A stretch of 64,000 nt of DNA, taken from the NCBI GenBank assembly GCA_002335865.1, contig DDCY01000033.1, positions 20,164 to 84,163 on the forward strand, read 5' to 3'. Under the pieces are notes generated by a model that was not told where the DNA came from, ran no database searches, and saw only the letters and a list, made by a program, of their open reading frames with translations. This DNA comes from Saprospiraceae bacterium UBA1994. Its GTDB lineage: Bacteria > Bacteroidota > Bacteroidia > Chitinophagales > Saprospiraceae. Each line of letters begins with the position of its first letter. The stretch's first letter is position 1. This document shows, in pieces, positions 19,260 through 29,149 of the stretch. The position numbers and the translations under genes were made by a program.

Positions 19260-20786
19260 TTAATGCTTAAAATGCCTAATACCAGTCATTAACATTGGCA
19301 TCCCTTTGCTGTTACAGTAGTCAACACTTAAGTTGTCCTTTATACTTCCTCCTGGCTGTACTACAGCAGCTGTACCCGCGTCATGAGCTATCTCTACACA
19401 ATCTGGAAATGGAAAGAAGGCATCTGATGCCATTACACAACCTTCTAAATCAAATCCAAAGGCTGTCGCTTTAGAAATTGCTTGGCGTAAAGCATCTACT
19501 CTCGATGTCTGACCGCAACCCATACCAAGGAGTTGGTTATTTTTAACTAGGACTATTGTATTAGATTTCAAGTGCTTCACACACTTATTAGCAAACTCTA
19601 GGTCTGATAGTTGCTGAGGTGTAGCTTGTGCATCTGTAACGCATTCCATCTTATCTGATGACTCCATGGACTTGTCTGTATCTTGCTGGATCACACCATT
19701 TAATATACTCTTAAATGACTTATCGTTTACATGCCACCTGTTAATTTTCATAAGGACACGTTTTTTCTTCTTGGTCAATAGATTGATAGCGTCTTGATCA
19801 AACTCTGGAGCTATTACCACTTCATAGAATAACTTATTGATCTCTTCTGCCGTAGCCAAATCTAATGTTGTATTACTGATAAGTATGCCACCAAATGCTG
19901 ATACAGGGTCTCCAGCTAAAGCTGCATGCCACGCTTCTACGACAGTTGATCTTGTTGCGATTCCACATGTATTGGTATGCTTGAGCACTGCGAATGTAGG
20001 ATCGCTATCCACGAATTCTGACATTACGTTTACAGCTGCATCTACATCTACTAGATTATTGAAGGAAAGTTCTTTACCACTAATCTTCTCAAACATCGTA
20101 TCTAACTCACCGAAGAAGATTCCTTGCTGATGAGGATTTTCTCCATATCTCAGCACTTGACTATCGATCAGACTATGCTTGAATGACACATCGTCGCTGT
20201 CTCGATCAAAATAGTTAAATATCGCCGTATCATAATGGCTAGATACCTTGAATGCTCTTCTAGCCAACTCTTTACGATCTGCTAATGTACTCTCAGCGTT
20301 TTGCTCAGCTAAGATCTTTTGTATCATCGGGTATTCATTCTTCGAAGGTACGATTACTACATCGTTGAAATTTTTTGCTGCTCCTCTTATAAGTGCTATA
20401 CCACCAATATCAATCTTCTCTATAATGGCCTCTTCATCATCCGTGCTCTTCACAGTATCTTCAAATGGATATAGATCTACGATTACTAAATCGATCTCTG
20501 GCATGTCATACTTAGCCAGTTGACCCAAGTGATCTTCATCTCTACGAGCTAGTATACCACCGAATACTTTTGGGTGGAGTGTCTTCACTCTGCCATCAAG
20601 GATAGATGGATAACTAGTGAGGTCCTCTACACGCTCTACTTTTACTCCATGTGACTCAATGAATTTCTGGGTGCCTCCAGTAGAGTATATAGTTACATCG
20701 TATTGATCTAAGAGATTAATTATTTCGTCAAGTCCGTCTTTATGAAATACGGAAATAAGAGCTGATTTTATCTTTCTAGCTGCCAT
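19260..20786 (-). CDS. purH: Bifunctional AICAR formyltransferase / IMP cyclohydrolase
   Basis: Carries out the last two steps of IMP synthesis. The 508-aa chain starts with an MGS-like cyclohydrolase domain (STGGTQKFIESHG near 35, SILDGRVKTLHPKVFGGIL near 60-79). The AICAR transformylase domain follows, with RYGENPHQQG near 213, KHTNTCGIA (catalytic Lys-His pair near 267) and C-terminal DAFFPFPDCVEIAHDAGTAA. Length and motifs are normal. It is monocistronic, with no other pur gene adjacent. Confidence 0.97.
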   Translation of the reverse strand: MAARKIKSALISVFHKDGLDEIINLLDQYDVTIYSTGGTQKFIESHGVKVERVEDLTSYPSILDGRVKTLHPKVFGGILARRDEDHLGQLAKYDMPEIDLVIVDLYPFEDTVKSTDDEEAIIEKIDIGGIALIRGAAKNFNDVVIVPSKNEYPMIQKILAEQNAESTLADRKELARRAFKVSSHYDTAIFNYFDRDSDDVSFKHSLIDSQVLRYGENPHQQGIFFGELDTMFEKISGKELSFNNLVDVDAAVNVMSEFVDSDPTFAVLKHTNTCGIATRSTVVEAWHAALAGDPVSAFGGILISNTTLDLATAEEINKLFYEVVIAPEFDQDAINLLTKKKKRVLMKINRWHVNDKSFKSILNGVIQQDTDKSMESSDKMECVTDAQATPQQLSDLEFANKCVKHLKSNTIVLVKNNQLLGMGCGQTSRVDALRQAISKATAFGFDLEGCVMASDAFFPFPDCVEIAHDAGTAAVVQPGGSIKDNLSVDYCNSKGMPMLMTGIRHFKH

Positions 20787-21186
20787 AGTAAGGTTAGTGA
20801 ATTATTATTACAAAACCTCAAAAAACCTAGCGAACCAAAAATTATGAGGAAGAGCCCAAAAGTAGGAAGAAAAAACGATCCGGGTTGTCGAAAATGATGC
20901 TATCACAACTACAGAACCTATTTACCTCGAAAGTCTTTAAATATAGCCTTTAATTGCTTAGAATAATAAAGGAATGTCGAGTATCAAATTACGAATGTCT
21001 AAACGTGTCTTATAAGCTATACTATTATCCTTAGTCGCCCTTATTTAATTCAAAAAGCAAGCATCCTTTATTATTTCTATTAGTATTCTATATTTGTCTC
21101 ATATAATTAAAATCAGTACTACTCAGAGAACTGAAATGAGACTATCCGTCGCTCTTCTTCTCTCAAACTTACTCAATCTCAAATCA
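20787..21186. other. Intergenic region purH/kynU
   Basis: This 400-base divergent spacer has no supported ORF. An in-frame TTG at 21094 could extend kynU by 31 codons, but that extension has no homology and lies immediately downstream of a good promoter box, so it is treated as leader. Confidence 0.5.
21067..21096 (+). promoter_or_regulatory. Candidate Bacteroidota promoter for kynU
   Basis: A perfect -7 box TATATTTG (21089-21096) has an 18-base spacer to TTTA (21067-21070), one mismatch from the -33 TTTG. Predicted transcription would start near 21103, leaving a leader of about 80 bases before ATG 21187. Confidence 0.4.
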
Positions 21187-22449
21187 ATGACTCAATTTAG
21201 CCTTGCTCACGCCAAATCATTAGATGTCCAAGATCCACTGCAAAAATATAGAGCACAGTTTTCTATACCTAAGCAAAAAAATGGAGAAGAGCATATCTAT
21301 TTATGTGGTAACTCACTAGGTCTCATGCCATACAGGGCTCAAGAATATGTGAATCAAGAGATGGAGGATTGGGGAAAGTATGGAGTCGAAGGCCATTTTC
21401 ATGCTCGTCACCCTTGGATGCCGTATCACGAATTCCTGACGGATAAGATGGCTCGAGTAGTAGGCGCACTGCCTCATGAAGTAGTAGTAATGAATAGCCT
21501 AACTGCCAATCTACACTTGATGATGGTGTCATTCTATAGGCCGACAGCGGAGAGATTTAAGATATTAATAGACTATAGTCCATTCCCATCCGATAGATAT
21601 GCTGTCGAATCACAAGCTAAATTTCACGGATACGATCCTAAGGGTGCTATCATAGAATTACAACCCTCTGGAGACAAGGAGACGGTAGATCACGATGATA
21701 TCTTAGCTATGATCGATAAGCATGGAGATGAGATTGCACTCATTATGATCGGAGGTGTCAATTACTATACTGGACAACTATATCCACTAGCAGATATCAC
21801 AAAAGCAGGACACTCCAAAGGCTGTTTTGTAGGATTTGATCTCGCTCATGCAGCAGGAAATATCGATCTTCAGCTACATGATACAGGATCAGATTTTGCA
21901 GTCTGGTGTACGTATAAATATCTCAATAGTAGCCCGGGATCACTTTCAGGATGCTTCGTACATGAACGCCATGCAGAAGATGAAAACATGCCAAGATTTT
22001 CAGGATGGTGGGGACATGATAAGAGCACCAGATTTCTAATGGGAGACGATTTTAAACCTATGCGTGGAGCAGAAGGATGGCAACTAAGTAATCCGCCTAT
22101 TTTACCTATGGCTGCTATGAGAGCATCACTAGAAATATTTGAAGAAGCAAGTATGCCAGAGATCAGAAAGAAATCATTAAAGATGGGTGATTACTTACTC
22201 TCACTTTTAGATAACATAGATACTGACAAGATATCAATCATCACACCTAGAGAGCATACAAGACGCGGTTGTCAACTGTCGATACAAGTAAAGGATGCAG
22301 ACAAAAGATTATTTGATAAGATTACTGCAGCTGGAGTAATAGCTGACTGGAGGGAGCCTGATGTAATTAGAATAGCCGGTGCTCCTTTGTATAACAGTTA
22401 TGAAGATTGCTGGAATTTTGTAGAATTCTTACGATTAGAATTGTTTTAG
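21187..22449 (+). CDS. kynU: Kynureninase
   Basis: PLP enzyme that cleaves kynurenine or 3-hydroxykynurenine to anthranilate or 3-hydroxyanthranilate plus alanine. From ATG 21187 the protein is 420 aa, the usual size. It has YLCGNSLGLMPYRAQ near 38-52, GVEGHFHARHPWM near 66, the PLP-contact GFDLAHAAGN (Asp218) and the Schiff-base lysine in CTYKYLNSSPGS (Lys244), then FSGWWGHD. I rejected the TTG start 93 bases upstream because the extra residues are unlike the family. The gene stands alone. It could feed quinolinate/NAD synthesis; nadE is 9 kb away. Confidence 0.94.
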   Translation: MTQFSLAHAKSLDVQDPLQKYRAQFSIPKQKNGEEHIYLCGNSLGLMPYRAQEYVNQEMEDWGKYGVEGHFHARHPWMPYHEFLTDKMARVVGALPHEVVVMNSLTANLHLMMVSFYRPTAERFKILIDYSPFPSDRYAVESQAKFHGYDPKGAIIELQPSGDKETVDHDDILAMIDKHGDEIALIMIGGVNYYTGQLYPLADITKAGHSKGCFVGFDLAHAAGNIDLQLHDTGSDFAVWCTYKYLNSSPGSLSGCFVHERHAEDENMPRFSGWWGHDKSTRFLMGDDFKPMRGAEGWQLSNPPILPMAAMRASLEIFEEASMPEIRKKSLKMGDYLLSLLDNIDTDKISIITPREHTRRGCQLSIQVKDADKRLFDKITAAGVIADWREPDVIRIAGAPLYNSYEDCWNFVEFLRLELF

Positions 22450-22651
22450 TAGAACCCTATAATCATTGCCCTTGGACTATATTAGACAACAAACTTATAC
22501 AATTCCCATAAAGGCAAGTTCTCTCCTGCAGAAGGCACATACTATGCTTGATTGAATGTATCAATAGACTATACAACTCAAGCTATCCCGCACAACACTA
22601 TATCCACGCAAACACTTACATTTACCATTTCTTAAAAAGAAATCATACAAA

Positions 22652-24193
22652 ATGGACTTCAAGCAACTAATATCACATAGTAAAGAATACGGATTTATAT
22701 TCCAATCGAGTGAAATATATGATGGTCTCAGCGCTGTCTATGATTACGGTCCGATGGGAGTAGAACTCAAAAATAATATCAAAAAATATTGGTGGGATAG
22801 TATGGTTCGCCTCAATCAGAATATCGTAGGTATAGATACTGCTATCTTTATGCATCCTAGTACTTGGAAAGCAAGTGGTCACGTAGACGCTTTCAACGAT
22901 CCATTAATAGATAATAAGGATAGCAAGAAGAGGTATCGTGCGGATCAGCTTATCGAAGGATATGTCGAGAAGATCGATATCAAGATTATGAAAGATGTTG
23001 CTAAAGCTAAGAAGAGGTTTGGTGATGATTTTGATGAAGTACAATTCCGTGCAACTAATCAGCGTATCATAGATCGCCAGACCAAGATGGATGATATATT
23101 GGGTCGTATGGCTGCCCTGCTGACAGCTGAGGATATGAAAGGATTGAAAGCCTTAATTGAAGAGCTAGAAATCGCATGTCCTGAAAGTGGATCACGTAAT
23201 TGGACTGATGTAAGACAGTTCAATTTAATGTTCTCGACTCAGTTGGGAAATATATCTGGTAGCGAATCCAAATTATATCTAAGACCAGAAACTGCTCAGG
23301 GGATATTTGTAAATTTCCTTAACGTACAGAAGTCTACTCGTCAAAAAATTCCATTTGGTGTTGCTCAGATTGGTAAGGCTTTCCGTAACGAAATTGTTGC
23401 TCGTCAATTTATTTTCCGCATGAGAGAGTTTGAACAGATGGAAATGCAATTTTTCGTTCGTCCGGGAGAAGAAATGAAATTCTATGAAGAGTGGAAATCT
23501 AAAAGATTGACTTGGCATAAGTCGCTAGGTACTGATGCTAGCAAACTTAGATTTCACAATCACGATAAGTTAGCTCACTATGCTAATGCAGCAGCAGATA
23601 TTGAATTCCAATTTCCTTTTGGATTCCGCGAGTTAGAAGGTATCCATAGTCGTACAGATTTTGACTTGATACAGCATCAAGAATTATCAGGAAAAAAATT
23701 ACAGTATTTTGACCCAGTACTGAACGAAAGTTATGTACCCTATGTAGTAGAAACATCAATTGGATGTGACCGTATGTTCTTAGCTATGATGACTAATGCA
23801 TTACAAGAAGAGACAGTACCAGATGCAGATGGAAAAGATAGTAAGAGAATAGTTCTTAAACTGCCTGCAGCTATCGCTCCCGTGAAAGTTGCCATCTTAC
23901 CTCTACTGAAAAATAAAGAGCAACTTACTAATTTGGCAAGTGATGTTTATCACAAATTACAATCACACTTCAATTGTCAATACGACGAAAAAGATGCCAT
24001 CGGTAAAAGATATAGAAGACAAGATGCCATTGGCACACCATACTGTGTGACTGTTGATTTTGATTCACTAGAAGACGGTACTGTTACTCTTAGAGATAGA
24101 GATACACTATTGCAAAAAAGAGTACATATTGATCAACTATTAGCTGAAGTAGCTGATAGTGTTAGTATGTCTAATTTATTAGAAAAACTCTAA
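22652..24193 (+). CDS. glyS: Glycyl-tRNA synthetase, homodimeric class II type
   Basis: Charges tRNA-Gly with glycine. At 513 aa it is the single-chain alpha2 form related to archaeal and eukaryotic enzymes, not the alpha/beta tetramer of E. coli. Visible features are the N-terminal YGFIFQSSEIYDGLSAVYDYG, motif 2 with KAFRNEIVARQFIFRMREFE, motif 3 near SIGCDRMFLAMM, and a C-terminal anticodon-binding domain starting near KLPAAIAPVKVAILPL. Start ATG 22652 matches the family. Convergent with the HMG-CoA reductase gene. Confidence 0.95.
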   Translation: MDFKQLISHSKEYGFIFQSSEIYDGLSAVYDYGPMGVELKNNIKKYWWDSMVRLNQNIVGIDTAIFMHPSTWKASGHVDAFNDPLIDNKDSKKRYRADQLIEGYVEKIDIKIMKDVAKAKKRFGDDFDEVQFRATNQRIIDRQTKMDDILGRMAALLTAEDMKGLKALIEELEIACPESGSRNWTDVRQFNLMFSTQLGNISGSESKLYLRPETAQGIFVNFLNVQKSTRQKIPFGVAQIGKAFRNEIVARQFIFRMREFEQMEMQFFVRPGEEMKFYEEWKSKRLTWHKSLGTDASKLRFHNHDKLAHYANAAADIEFQFPFGFRELEGIHSRTDFDLIQHQELSGKKLQYFDPVLNESYVPYVVETSIGCDRMFLAMMTNALQEETVPDADGKDSKRIVLKLPAAIAPVKVAILPLLKNKEQLTNLASDVYHKLQSHFNCQYDEKDAIGKRYRRQDAIGTPYCVTVDFDSLEDGTVTLRDRDTLLQKRVHIDQLLAEVADSVSMSNLLEKL

Positions 24194-24335
24194 TAGTTAG
24201 TTACAACATATATAATTTTAGAGTTTAAAAGTGCTATGACCCAAGATAAAAAGTATAATGATACTTTATCCTTAAAAATAGAAAATCACTCTAAGATAAA
24301 GCTAGAGTTAAGAAAAAATGACTTTAGGAAGTTTA

Positions 24336-24368
24336 CTTATTTATCAATTAAAGATATTGATAAATAAG
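24336..24368. repeat. Perfect 13-bp inverted repeat between glyS and HMG-CoA reductase
   Basis: CTTATTTATCAAT (24336-24348) and ATTGATAAATAAG (24356-24368) pair perfectly around a 7-base loop. Short AAGT/ACTT outer pairs extend the stem after a bulge. It lies between convergent genes and may act as a bidirectional transcript end, though the stem is very AT-rich and has no strong T tail. Confidence 0.5.
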
Positions 24369-24413
24369 ACTTTTAGAGTAAAAGAATTACTTAACAAATG
24401 AAACTCTCAAAAT

Positions 24414-25745
24414 CTATGCCTCTAGAAAATCTCTTACGGCGCTGAAAGAAACTACTTTGTCACTAAAGTACTCTACTGCGTTTTCGATCTCGTTATCTCT
24501 AGCCTTGAGTTGATGCAAAATATTTACCAAATGCATTTTCATATGACCAGATTGAATACCTGTAGTAATGAGAGATCTTATTGCCGCAAAATTTTGAGCC
24601 AAGCCAGTTACTGCGATTACTTTCATGAGTTCTTCCGCAGTAGGATTTCCTAATAACTCGAGTGATTTTTTGGCTATAGGATGAAGATTGGTTAAACCTC
24701 CAACCGTGCCTACTGCGAGAGGCATATCAATCCAAAATCTAAATACATCGTCTTCAATAGAGCAATGAGACAAACTCTTATATTGACCGTCTTTAGCGGC
24801 ATATGCATGACCACAAGCTTCTATAGCGCGGAAATCATTTCCTGTTGCAAGTACGACCGCATCTATACCATTAAATATTCCTTTATTATGAGTTGTAGCT
24901 CTATACGGATCGATTTCTGCGATACGGATCGCAGTCCAAAATTTGTAAGCGAATGCTTCCGCATCTAGATCAAAACCCATCGTTCCTAATTCAGAAATGG
25001 GACAACTTACTTCTGCTCTCACTAAACAGTCTGGTGTAAAATTAGATAATATGCACATGATGACCATCAGCTGATTCGATTGAGCTGATGTAGATGGATG
25101 ATTAAATATAAACGTTTGAAGAGATTTGCCAAACTGTTCCAGCACACTATTTATAAAATTAGCTCCCATACTATCACATGTTTCAAATGAACATCTGAGT
25201 TGGTACAGACCATCTTCTTTTTCTGTAAAATCTAAAAGTTCAATATCTAATATACCACCACCGCGCTTGTCCATGTTAGCAGTAATAGACTTCGCTTCTT
25301 GAATAAGATCGGCTTTGATCTGAGGAAATATTTTTATAAATAATTCCTTACCTCCAAACCATTTAAAATGTACTTGACCGATTTTGATAGTACCTAGAAT
25401 AGTCGTTTTAAATCCACCTCTGGACATCCAATACTTTGCCGCCATAGATGCTGCTGCAACAACAGAACTTTCTTCGATGACCATAGGAACAGCATATGGC
25501 TTTCCATCTATCAAAAAATTAGGAGCTACACCAAATGGCATCGGAAAATTACTAATAGTATTTTCAGAGAACCCATCAAGTATCTTTTGCTGATCATCAT
25601 CGGAGTGCCAATAACTTCTCAATTCTTCAATAGTTGATTGTGGATCTTTAAAAAAGTTTTCAGCCAGCCATTTTAGCTTACCTACTTTCGACAATTTAGA
25701 AAATCCAGAAATTATTTTTTGCTCGTTTGTAGTTTTGTGATCCAT
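24414..25745 (-). CDS. Hydroxymethylglutaryl-CoA reductase, class II
   Basis: Makes mevalonate from HMG-CoA for isoprenoid synthesis. The 443-aa protein is a class II (Pseudomonas mevalonii-like) reductase: MVIEESSVVAAAS holds the catalytic Glu (91-92), CDSMGANFIN lies near 190-199, HNKGIFNGIDA the catalytic Lys (288), TGNDFRA the Asp (304), and SGHMKMH near the C-terminus the His. Class II enzymes may be NADH- or NADPH-linked, which cannot be judged here. ATG follows the stop of the upstream IPP isomerase gene by one base, giving a tight two-gene operon. The name mvaA is used for this class. Confidence 0.94.
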   Translation of the reverse strand: MDHKTTNEQKIISGFSKLSKVGKLKWLAENFFKDPQSTIEELRSYWHSDDDQQKILDGFSENTISNFPMPFGVAPNFLIDGKPYAVPMVIEESSVVAAASMAAKYWMSRGGFKTTILGTIKIGQVHFKWFGGKELFIKIFPQIKADLIQEAKSITANMDKRGGGILDIELLDFTEKEDGLYQLRCSFETCDSMGANFINSVLEQFGKSLQTFIFNHPSTSAQSNQLMVIMCILSNFTPDCLVRAEVSCPISELGTMGFDLDAEAFAYKFWTAIRIAEIDPYRATTHNKGIFNGIDAVVLATGNDFRAIEACGHAYAAKDGQYKSLSHCSIEDDVFRFWIDMPLAVGTVGGLTNLHPIAKKSLELLGNPTAEELMKVIAVTGLAQNFAAIRSLITTGIQSGHMKMHLVNILHQLKARDNEIENAVEYFSDKVVSFSAVRDFLEA

Positions 25746-25746
25746 A

Positions 25747-26778
25747 TTATCGCCTCACTGTAAGTAATGTATGAGCTAATCTCAGTCCTTCTACCTGAGC
25801 ATGTACATGTTTTTGCAATTCTTCGTAGCTACCTATTGCATGTTTAAGGAATGAAGATGCTTGACCATAAACAGAATGACCATAACACTTTGATATCAGA
25901 TGGTATCCATCTAAAAAATCCTTTACTCCTCCAGAGATAATAAGATCAGGCATATCTCCAGAACTATCAACCATCAATTGATTGACCATATTGACCATAT
26001 CGTCCGCAGTATGTCCTATACTCGCTAGCTTAGAATAAGTTTGCTTCATAGCTTCATCAGATCTGAGCAGCTCCAACATAGCAAAATTTGTTCCTCCACC
26101 TGCAGCAAACTCTAATCCGTCTAACGGCAAATCGCATAAGGCCCTTAAGCTTTCACTTCCTATACCTTGACCTACTTCTTTAACTATAAGCGATGTATCC
26201 AATGCATCTATCGATCTCTTAATAAGATCGATTGGCTTGGAATAATATCTATCTCCTTCTGGCTGCAACCATTCTTGTAAGGGATTAACATGTATGATGA
26301 GACCATTTGCTTGTAATCTATTGACTAACTCTAGAATAGTATCCCATTTATCATCTTTCCAGATTTGCTCAATCTGAGCGATACCAAGATTAGCATATAA
26401 TGGTTGGTCTCCTATATGCTTTCGGACATCAAAATCAGAAAAATAAGTGTCGTCATGCATAAGCTTACGACACGACCCTAGCCCCATGCCCATGCCAAAC
26501 TCTGCACAAGCTTTTGCCAAATTTTCATTGATCGTAGCAGCTATGCCAGTTCCTCCAGTCATACTAGACACCCATATAGGATTAGTGAGTCTCTTGCCTA
26601 GAAAAGTCTTGCCTATATCCAAATCAGCCGATGGATGCCCTGCAAGCATAGGTTCATAATAGAACCGTGTATCCATCTTATCACCATCTATTCTGGAGGC
26701 CTCAGCTAGTTTGATATGATCTAGCTTACGTTCCGCAGCTGTCGGATCTTCTATATTTCTACTTTTATCTCTACCCAT
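25747..26778 (-). CDS. fni: Isopentenyl-diphosphate isomerase, type II (FMN-dependent)
   Basis: Interconverts IPP and DMAPP using reduced FMN, downstream of mevalonate. At 343 aa it has the N-terminal RKLDHIKL-type motif (ERKLDHIKLAEA near 17), YYEPMLAGHPSADLDIG, NPIWVSSMTGGT, the HVNPLQE motif with the conserved Gln near 180, KEVGQGIGSE and a C-terminal FMN phosphate-binding GGGTN region. It is first in the operon with HMG-CoA reductase. The last and first dedicated enzymes of the route are therefore co-expressed while the kinases lie elsewhere. Confidence 0.94.
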   Translation of the reverse strand: MGRDKSRNIEDPTAAERKLDHIKLAEASRIDGDKMDTRFYYEPMLAGHPSADLDIGKTFLGKRLTNPIWVSSMTGGTGIAATINENLAKACAEFGMGMGLGSCRKLMHDDTYFSDFDVRKHIGDQPLYANLGIAQIEQIWKDDKWDTILELVNRLQANGLIIHVNPLQEWLQPEGDRYYSKPIDLIKRSIDALDTSLIVKEVGQGIGSESLRALCDLPLDGLEFAAGGGTNFAMLELLRSDEAMKQTYSKLASIGHTADDMVNMVNQLMVDSSGDMPDLIISGGVKDFLDGYHLISKCYGHSVYGQASSFLKHAIGSYEELQKHVHAQVEGLRLAHTLLTVRR

Positions 26779-27043
26779 TATAATCTCAAAGCTAAAAATT
26801 TAACTGCCAAAGCACAAAAGAAGACAACATACATAATCGAAAGTTTAAAGCTTTATAAAAAAGAGTAGTGTAAATGGAAAAATTATTAGGCTCTTCCATA
26901 GCCAACCTAATAACTAAAATCACAAAGAATATCATCAAGCAAAATGAGATAAGTATCTTAACGTATATACAGAAACTAATTACACACCATGTTAGGTTAC
27001 ATAAATGGTACGCATTTATTAAATCTAACAATATCCATTCTTT

Positions 27044-28171
27044 ATGACTAGATCATATCTATCCATCATTGGAATTTTCCTTTCGATAAGCATATTTGCT
27101 CAAGACAACGTAACTAAATCTTACGAATACTTTAATGAGGGTATTATTTTTTATAAGGAAAATTATTTTAATACCGCTATCAGGTATTATACCAAAGCTA
27201 TTGACCTCAATGAGAAGTATCCAAAAGCATATTATTATAGAGCCAATTGTAAGCTTAAGCTCAAAGAATACGATTCAGCCGTCAAAGATTTTAAACTAGC
27301 TATCAAGTATGATGAACAATTCGCTAAGGCACATCTATACAAAGGGTATGCACAGATGCAACTCAAAGAATATGATAAATCTCTAGCGAGTTTTGAAGAT
27401 GCGTTAGATTTAGATCCGAAGTTAACTAAAGCACACCTCAACAAAGGAACTGTGCTGATGAAACAAAAAAAATATGATTCTGCAATTAATTCATTAACAA
27501 AATCTATATCTTTCAATGACCAACAAGCTACTGCGTATTACAATCGTGGCATCTGTCAATCGAGAGTAAAAAAATATCATGAAGCGATTAGAGACTACGG
27601 AAGTGCCATAGAAATCAAGCCATCGATAACTGGTGCATACGTGGCTAGAGCTAAAGCTTATTTAAAAGTTGAAAAATTTGAAGAGGCGATAGCGGATCTA
27701 AATAAGTTGATCAGAAAGAAAGCTAATAATGCAGACTTTTACTATTCCAGAGGATATGCTAAGCTAGCAATCAATAATTATAGTGGAGCAAATACAGATT
27801 TCACAGCAGCACTAAATATTAAGCCAAAGCACAAAAATGCGTTGATTAAAAAGGCCCTTACAAGTTTCAATATGAAGAAATACGATGATGCTGCCAAAGA
27901 ATACGGTACTCTGTGTGATGTTTTTCCAGATAAAGCGCTTTACCATGTAAATAGGGGTATCGCTTATCTTAGACTAAATGAATATGATCAAGCCGTGACT
28001 AGTTTTAATCACGCTATTGATTTAGATAATAAGTTACCTGAAGCTTACTTCAATAGAGCTAATGCATTCTCTCAACTAAATAGAAATGATAAAGCTTGTG
28101 AAGATATGAGAACTGCTGGAAAACTTGGTTACGATGCAGCATTTGAGTATATCGGTGATTTTTGCAAATAA
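27044..28171 (+). CDS. Secreted TPR protein (about nine repeats)
   Basis: A 375-aa protein with a Sec signal peptide (cleavage near ISIFAQ, residue 20). About nine tandem tetratricopeptide repeats span residues 25-360, with signatures such as YFNTAIRYYTKAIDLNEKYP, EYDSAVKDFKLAI, EYDKSLASFEDALDLDPKLT and EYDQAVTSFNHAIDLDNKLP. It ends CEDMRTAGKLGYDAAFEYIG, a Sel1-like tail common in Bacteroidota TPR proteins. A periplasmic scaffold role is likely; partners unknown. Divergent from fni. Confidence 0.85.
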   Translation: MTRSYLSIIGIFLSISIFAQDNVTKSYEYFNEGIIFYKENYFNTAIRYYTKAIDLNEKYPKAYYYRANCKLKLKEYDSAVKDFKLAIKYDEQFAKAHLYKGYAQMQLKEYDKSLASFEDALDLDPKLTKAHLNKGTVLMKQKKYDSAINSLTKSISFNDQQATAYYNRGICQSRVKKYHEAIRDYGSAIEIKPSITGAYVARAKAYLKVEKFEEAIADLNKLIRKKANNADFYYSRGYAKLAINNYSGANTDFTAALNIKPKHKNALIKKALTSFNMKKYDDAAKEYGTLCDVFPDKALYHVNRGIAYLRLNEYDQAVTSFNHAIDLDNKLPEAYFNRANAFSQLNRNDKACEDMRTAGKLGYDAAFEYIGDFCK

Positions 28172-28265
28172 AATCAATAATGGTACTTGCACTTTTAAAG
28201 TACAGGATCATTTTTTATTCCTATCCTTTTTCTACAACTAGGCATGTCAAAATAAGTGATTCGCT

Positions 28266-28952
28266 CTACGCTACTTCTTCTTTTAACTTATCTAGATCTC
28301 TAATGAGTAATCTCTTTCTATTGAATGTGATCAGCTCTTTTGTTCTCAGTTCGTTTAGCACTGTAGTCACTGTCTGACGCGATGTCGCGGTAAGGTTAGC
28401 GATCTCTTGGTGGGTGATAAACTTACGCACGACCCATTCATACCCTACTCTCTGTCCCCTTCTTTTCACTAGATCTAAAAGGTACTCTACGATGCGAGAG
28501 CGACTATCCTTAAATACTAATGACTCCAATCTATTTTCCATTTCTAGAACTCTCGAACCCATTACTTTCATAAAAAACATAGAAATACTACTATGATCCT
28601 TCATCAACTTATTCATCTTATCAGAGGTCAATACACACGCTGTACTTTCTTCCATAGCATAAGCAAAATCTCTCCTCTTCTTTTCTCCGATCATCGATAG
28701 CTCTCCGAAAACCTCTCCATTATTGAGGATAGCTTTAGTAATCTCCTTACCATTATCTCCAATGTTACCTATCTTAACTCTACCTTCTACTATGAAAAAT
28801 ATCTTATCTGAGCTCTGTTCTGGCAGATAGATGTACTCCCCTTTCTTAAATATTTTATGACCATTATCATCAGATACCCCTGCTACCTTTTGGGGACAAA
28901 AAATGCCTGTAACGTCTATATTTTCTAAAAACCAAAGTGATTGATCCTTCAT
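28266..28952 (-). CDS. Crp/Fnr family transcriptional regulator (second copy)
   Basis: A 228-aa regulator counted from ATG 28952. A TTG 30 bases upstream could add 10 residues, but the family normally begins near this ATG. The cyclic-nucleotide-like beta-roll includes FKKGEYIYLPEQSSDKIFFI and NNGEVFGELSMIGEKKRRDF. The dimer helix is near 125-150 and the HTH is THQEIANLTATSRQTVTTVL near 180-199. It ends LLIRDLDKLKEEVA. No Fnr-type Cys cluster. Palindromes at 29039-29097 upstream could be its own operator. It is paralogous to the gene at 14403. Confidence 0.9.
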   Translation of the reverse strand: MKDQSLWFLENIDVTGIFCPQKVAGVSDDNGHKIFKKGEYIYLPEQSSDKIFFIVEGRVKIGNIGDNGKEITKAILNNGEVFGELSMIGEKKRRDFAYAMEESTACVLTSDKMNKLMKDHSSISMFFMKVMGSRVLEMENRLESLVFKDSRSRIVEYLLDLVKRRGQRVGYEWVVRKFITHQEIANLTATSRQTVTTVLNELRTKELITFNRKRLLIRDLDKLKEEVA

Positions 28953-29038
28953 AGCGATATTGTTTTGATTAAACGGTTTCAAATTACTTTAATTTAAAGC
29001 AAGCCTCATAGGTCTGTCTTTAATCATTTATACGACAA

Positions 29039-29097
29039 ACAACCATTTATGGTTGTCTACAGACATATATAAAGGTTACAACAGACATCATTGTTGT
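29039..29097. promoter_or_regulatory. Palindromic operator-like region upstream of the second Crp/Fnr gene
   Basis: ACAACCAT (29039-29046) and ATGGTTGT (29049-29056) form a perfect 8-bp dyad with a 2-base centre. Forty bases on, ACAAC (29078-29082) and GTTGT (29093-29097) form a second dyad with wider spacing. ACAGACAT and GTTGTCT each occur twice across the region. This looks like a multi-site operator 57-145 bases before the regulator's start, consistent with autoregulation. Confidence 0.45.
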
Positions 29098-29149
29098 CTT
29101 TGAGTTAACAAATGTTTCAATCTAACTTAAGTTTAATTGAAAAAACTTA

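Noticed and set aside
21094..21186. Upstream TTG extension of kynU
   Set aside because: The extra 31 residues have no likeness to kynureninases, start from TTG, and begin at a predicted promoter box.
26792..27031. 79-codon hydrophobic ORF upstream of fni
   Set aside because: TTG start, lies in a divergent promoter region, and its hydrophobicity follows from AT-rich sequence.
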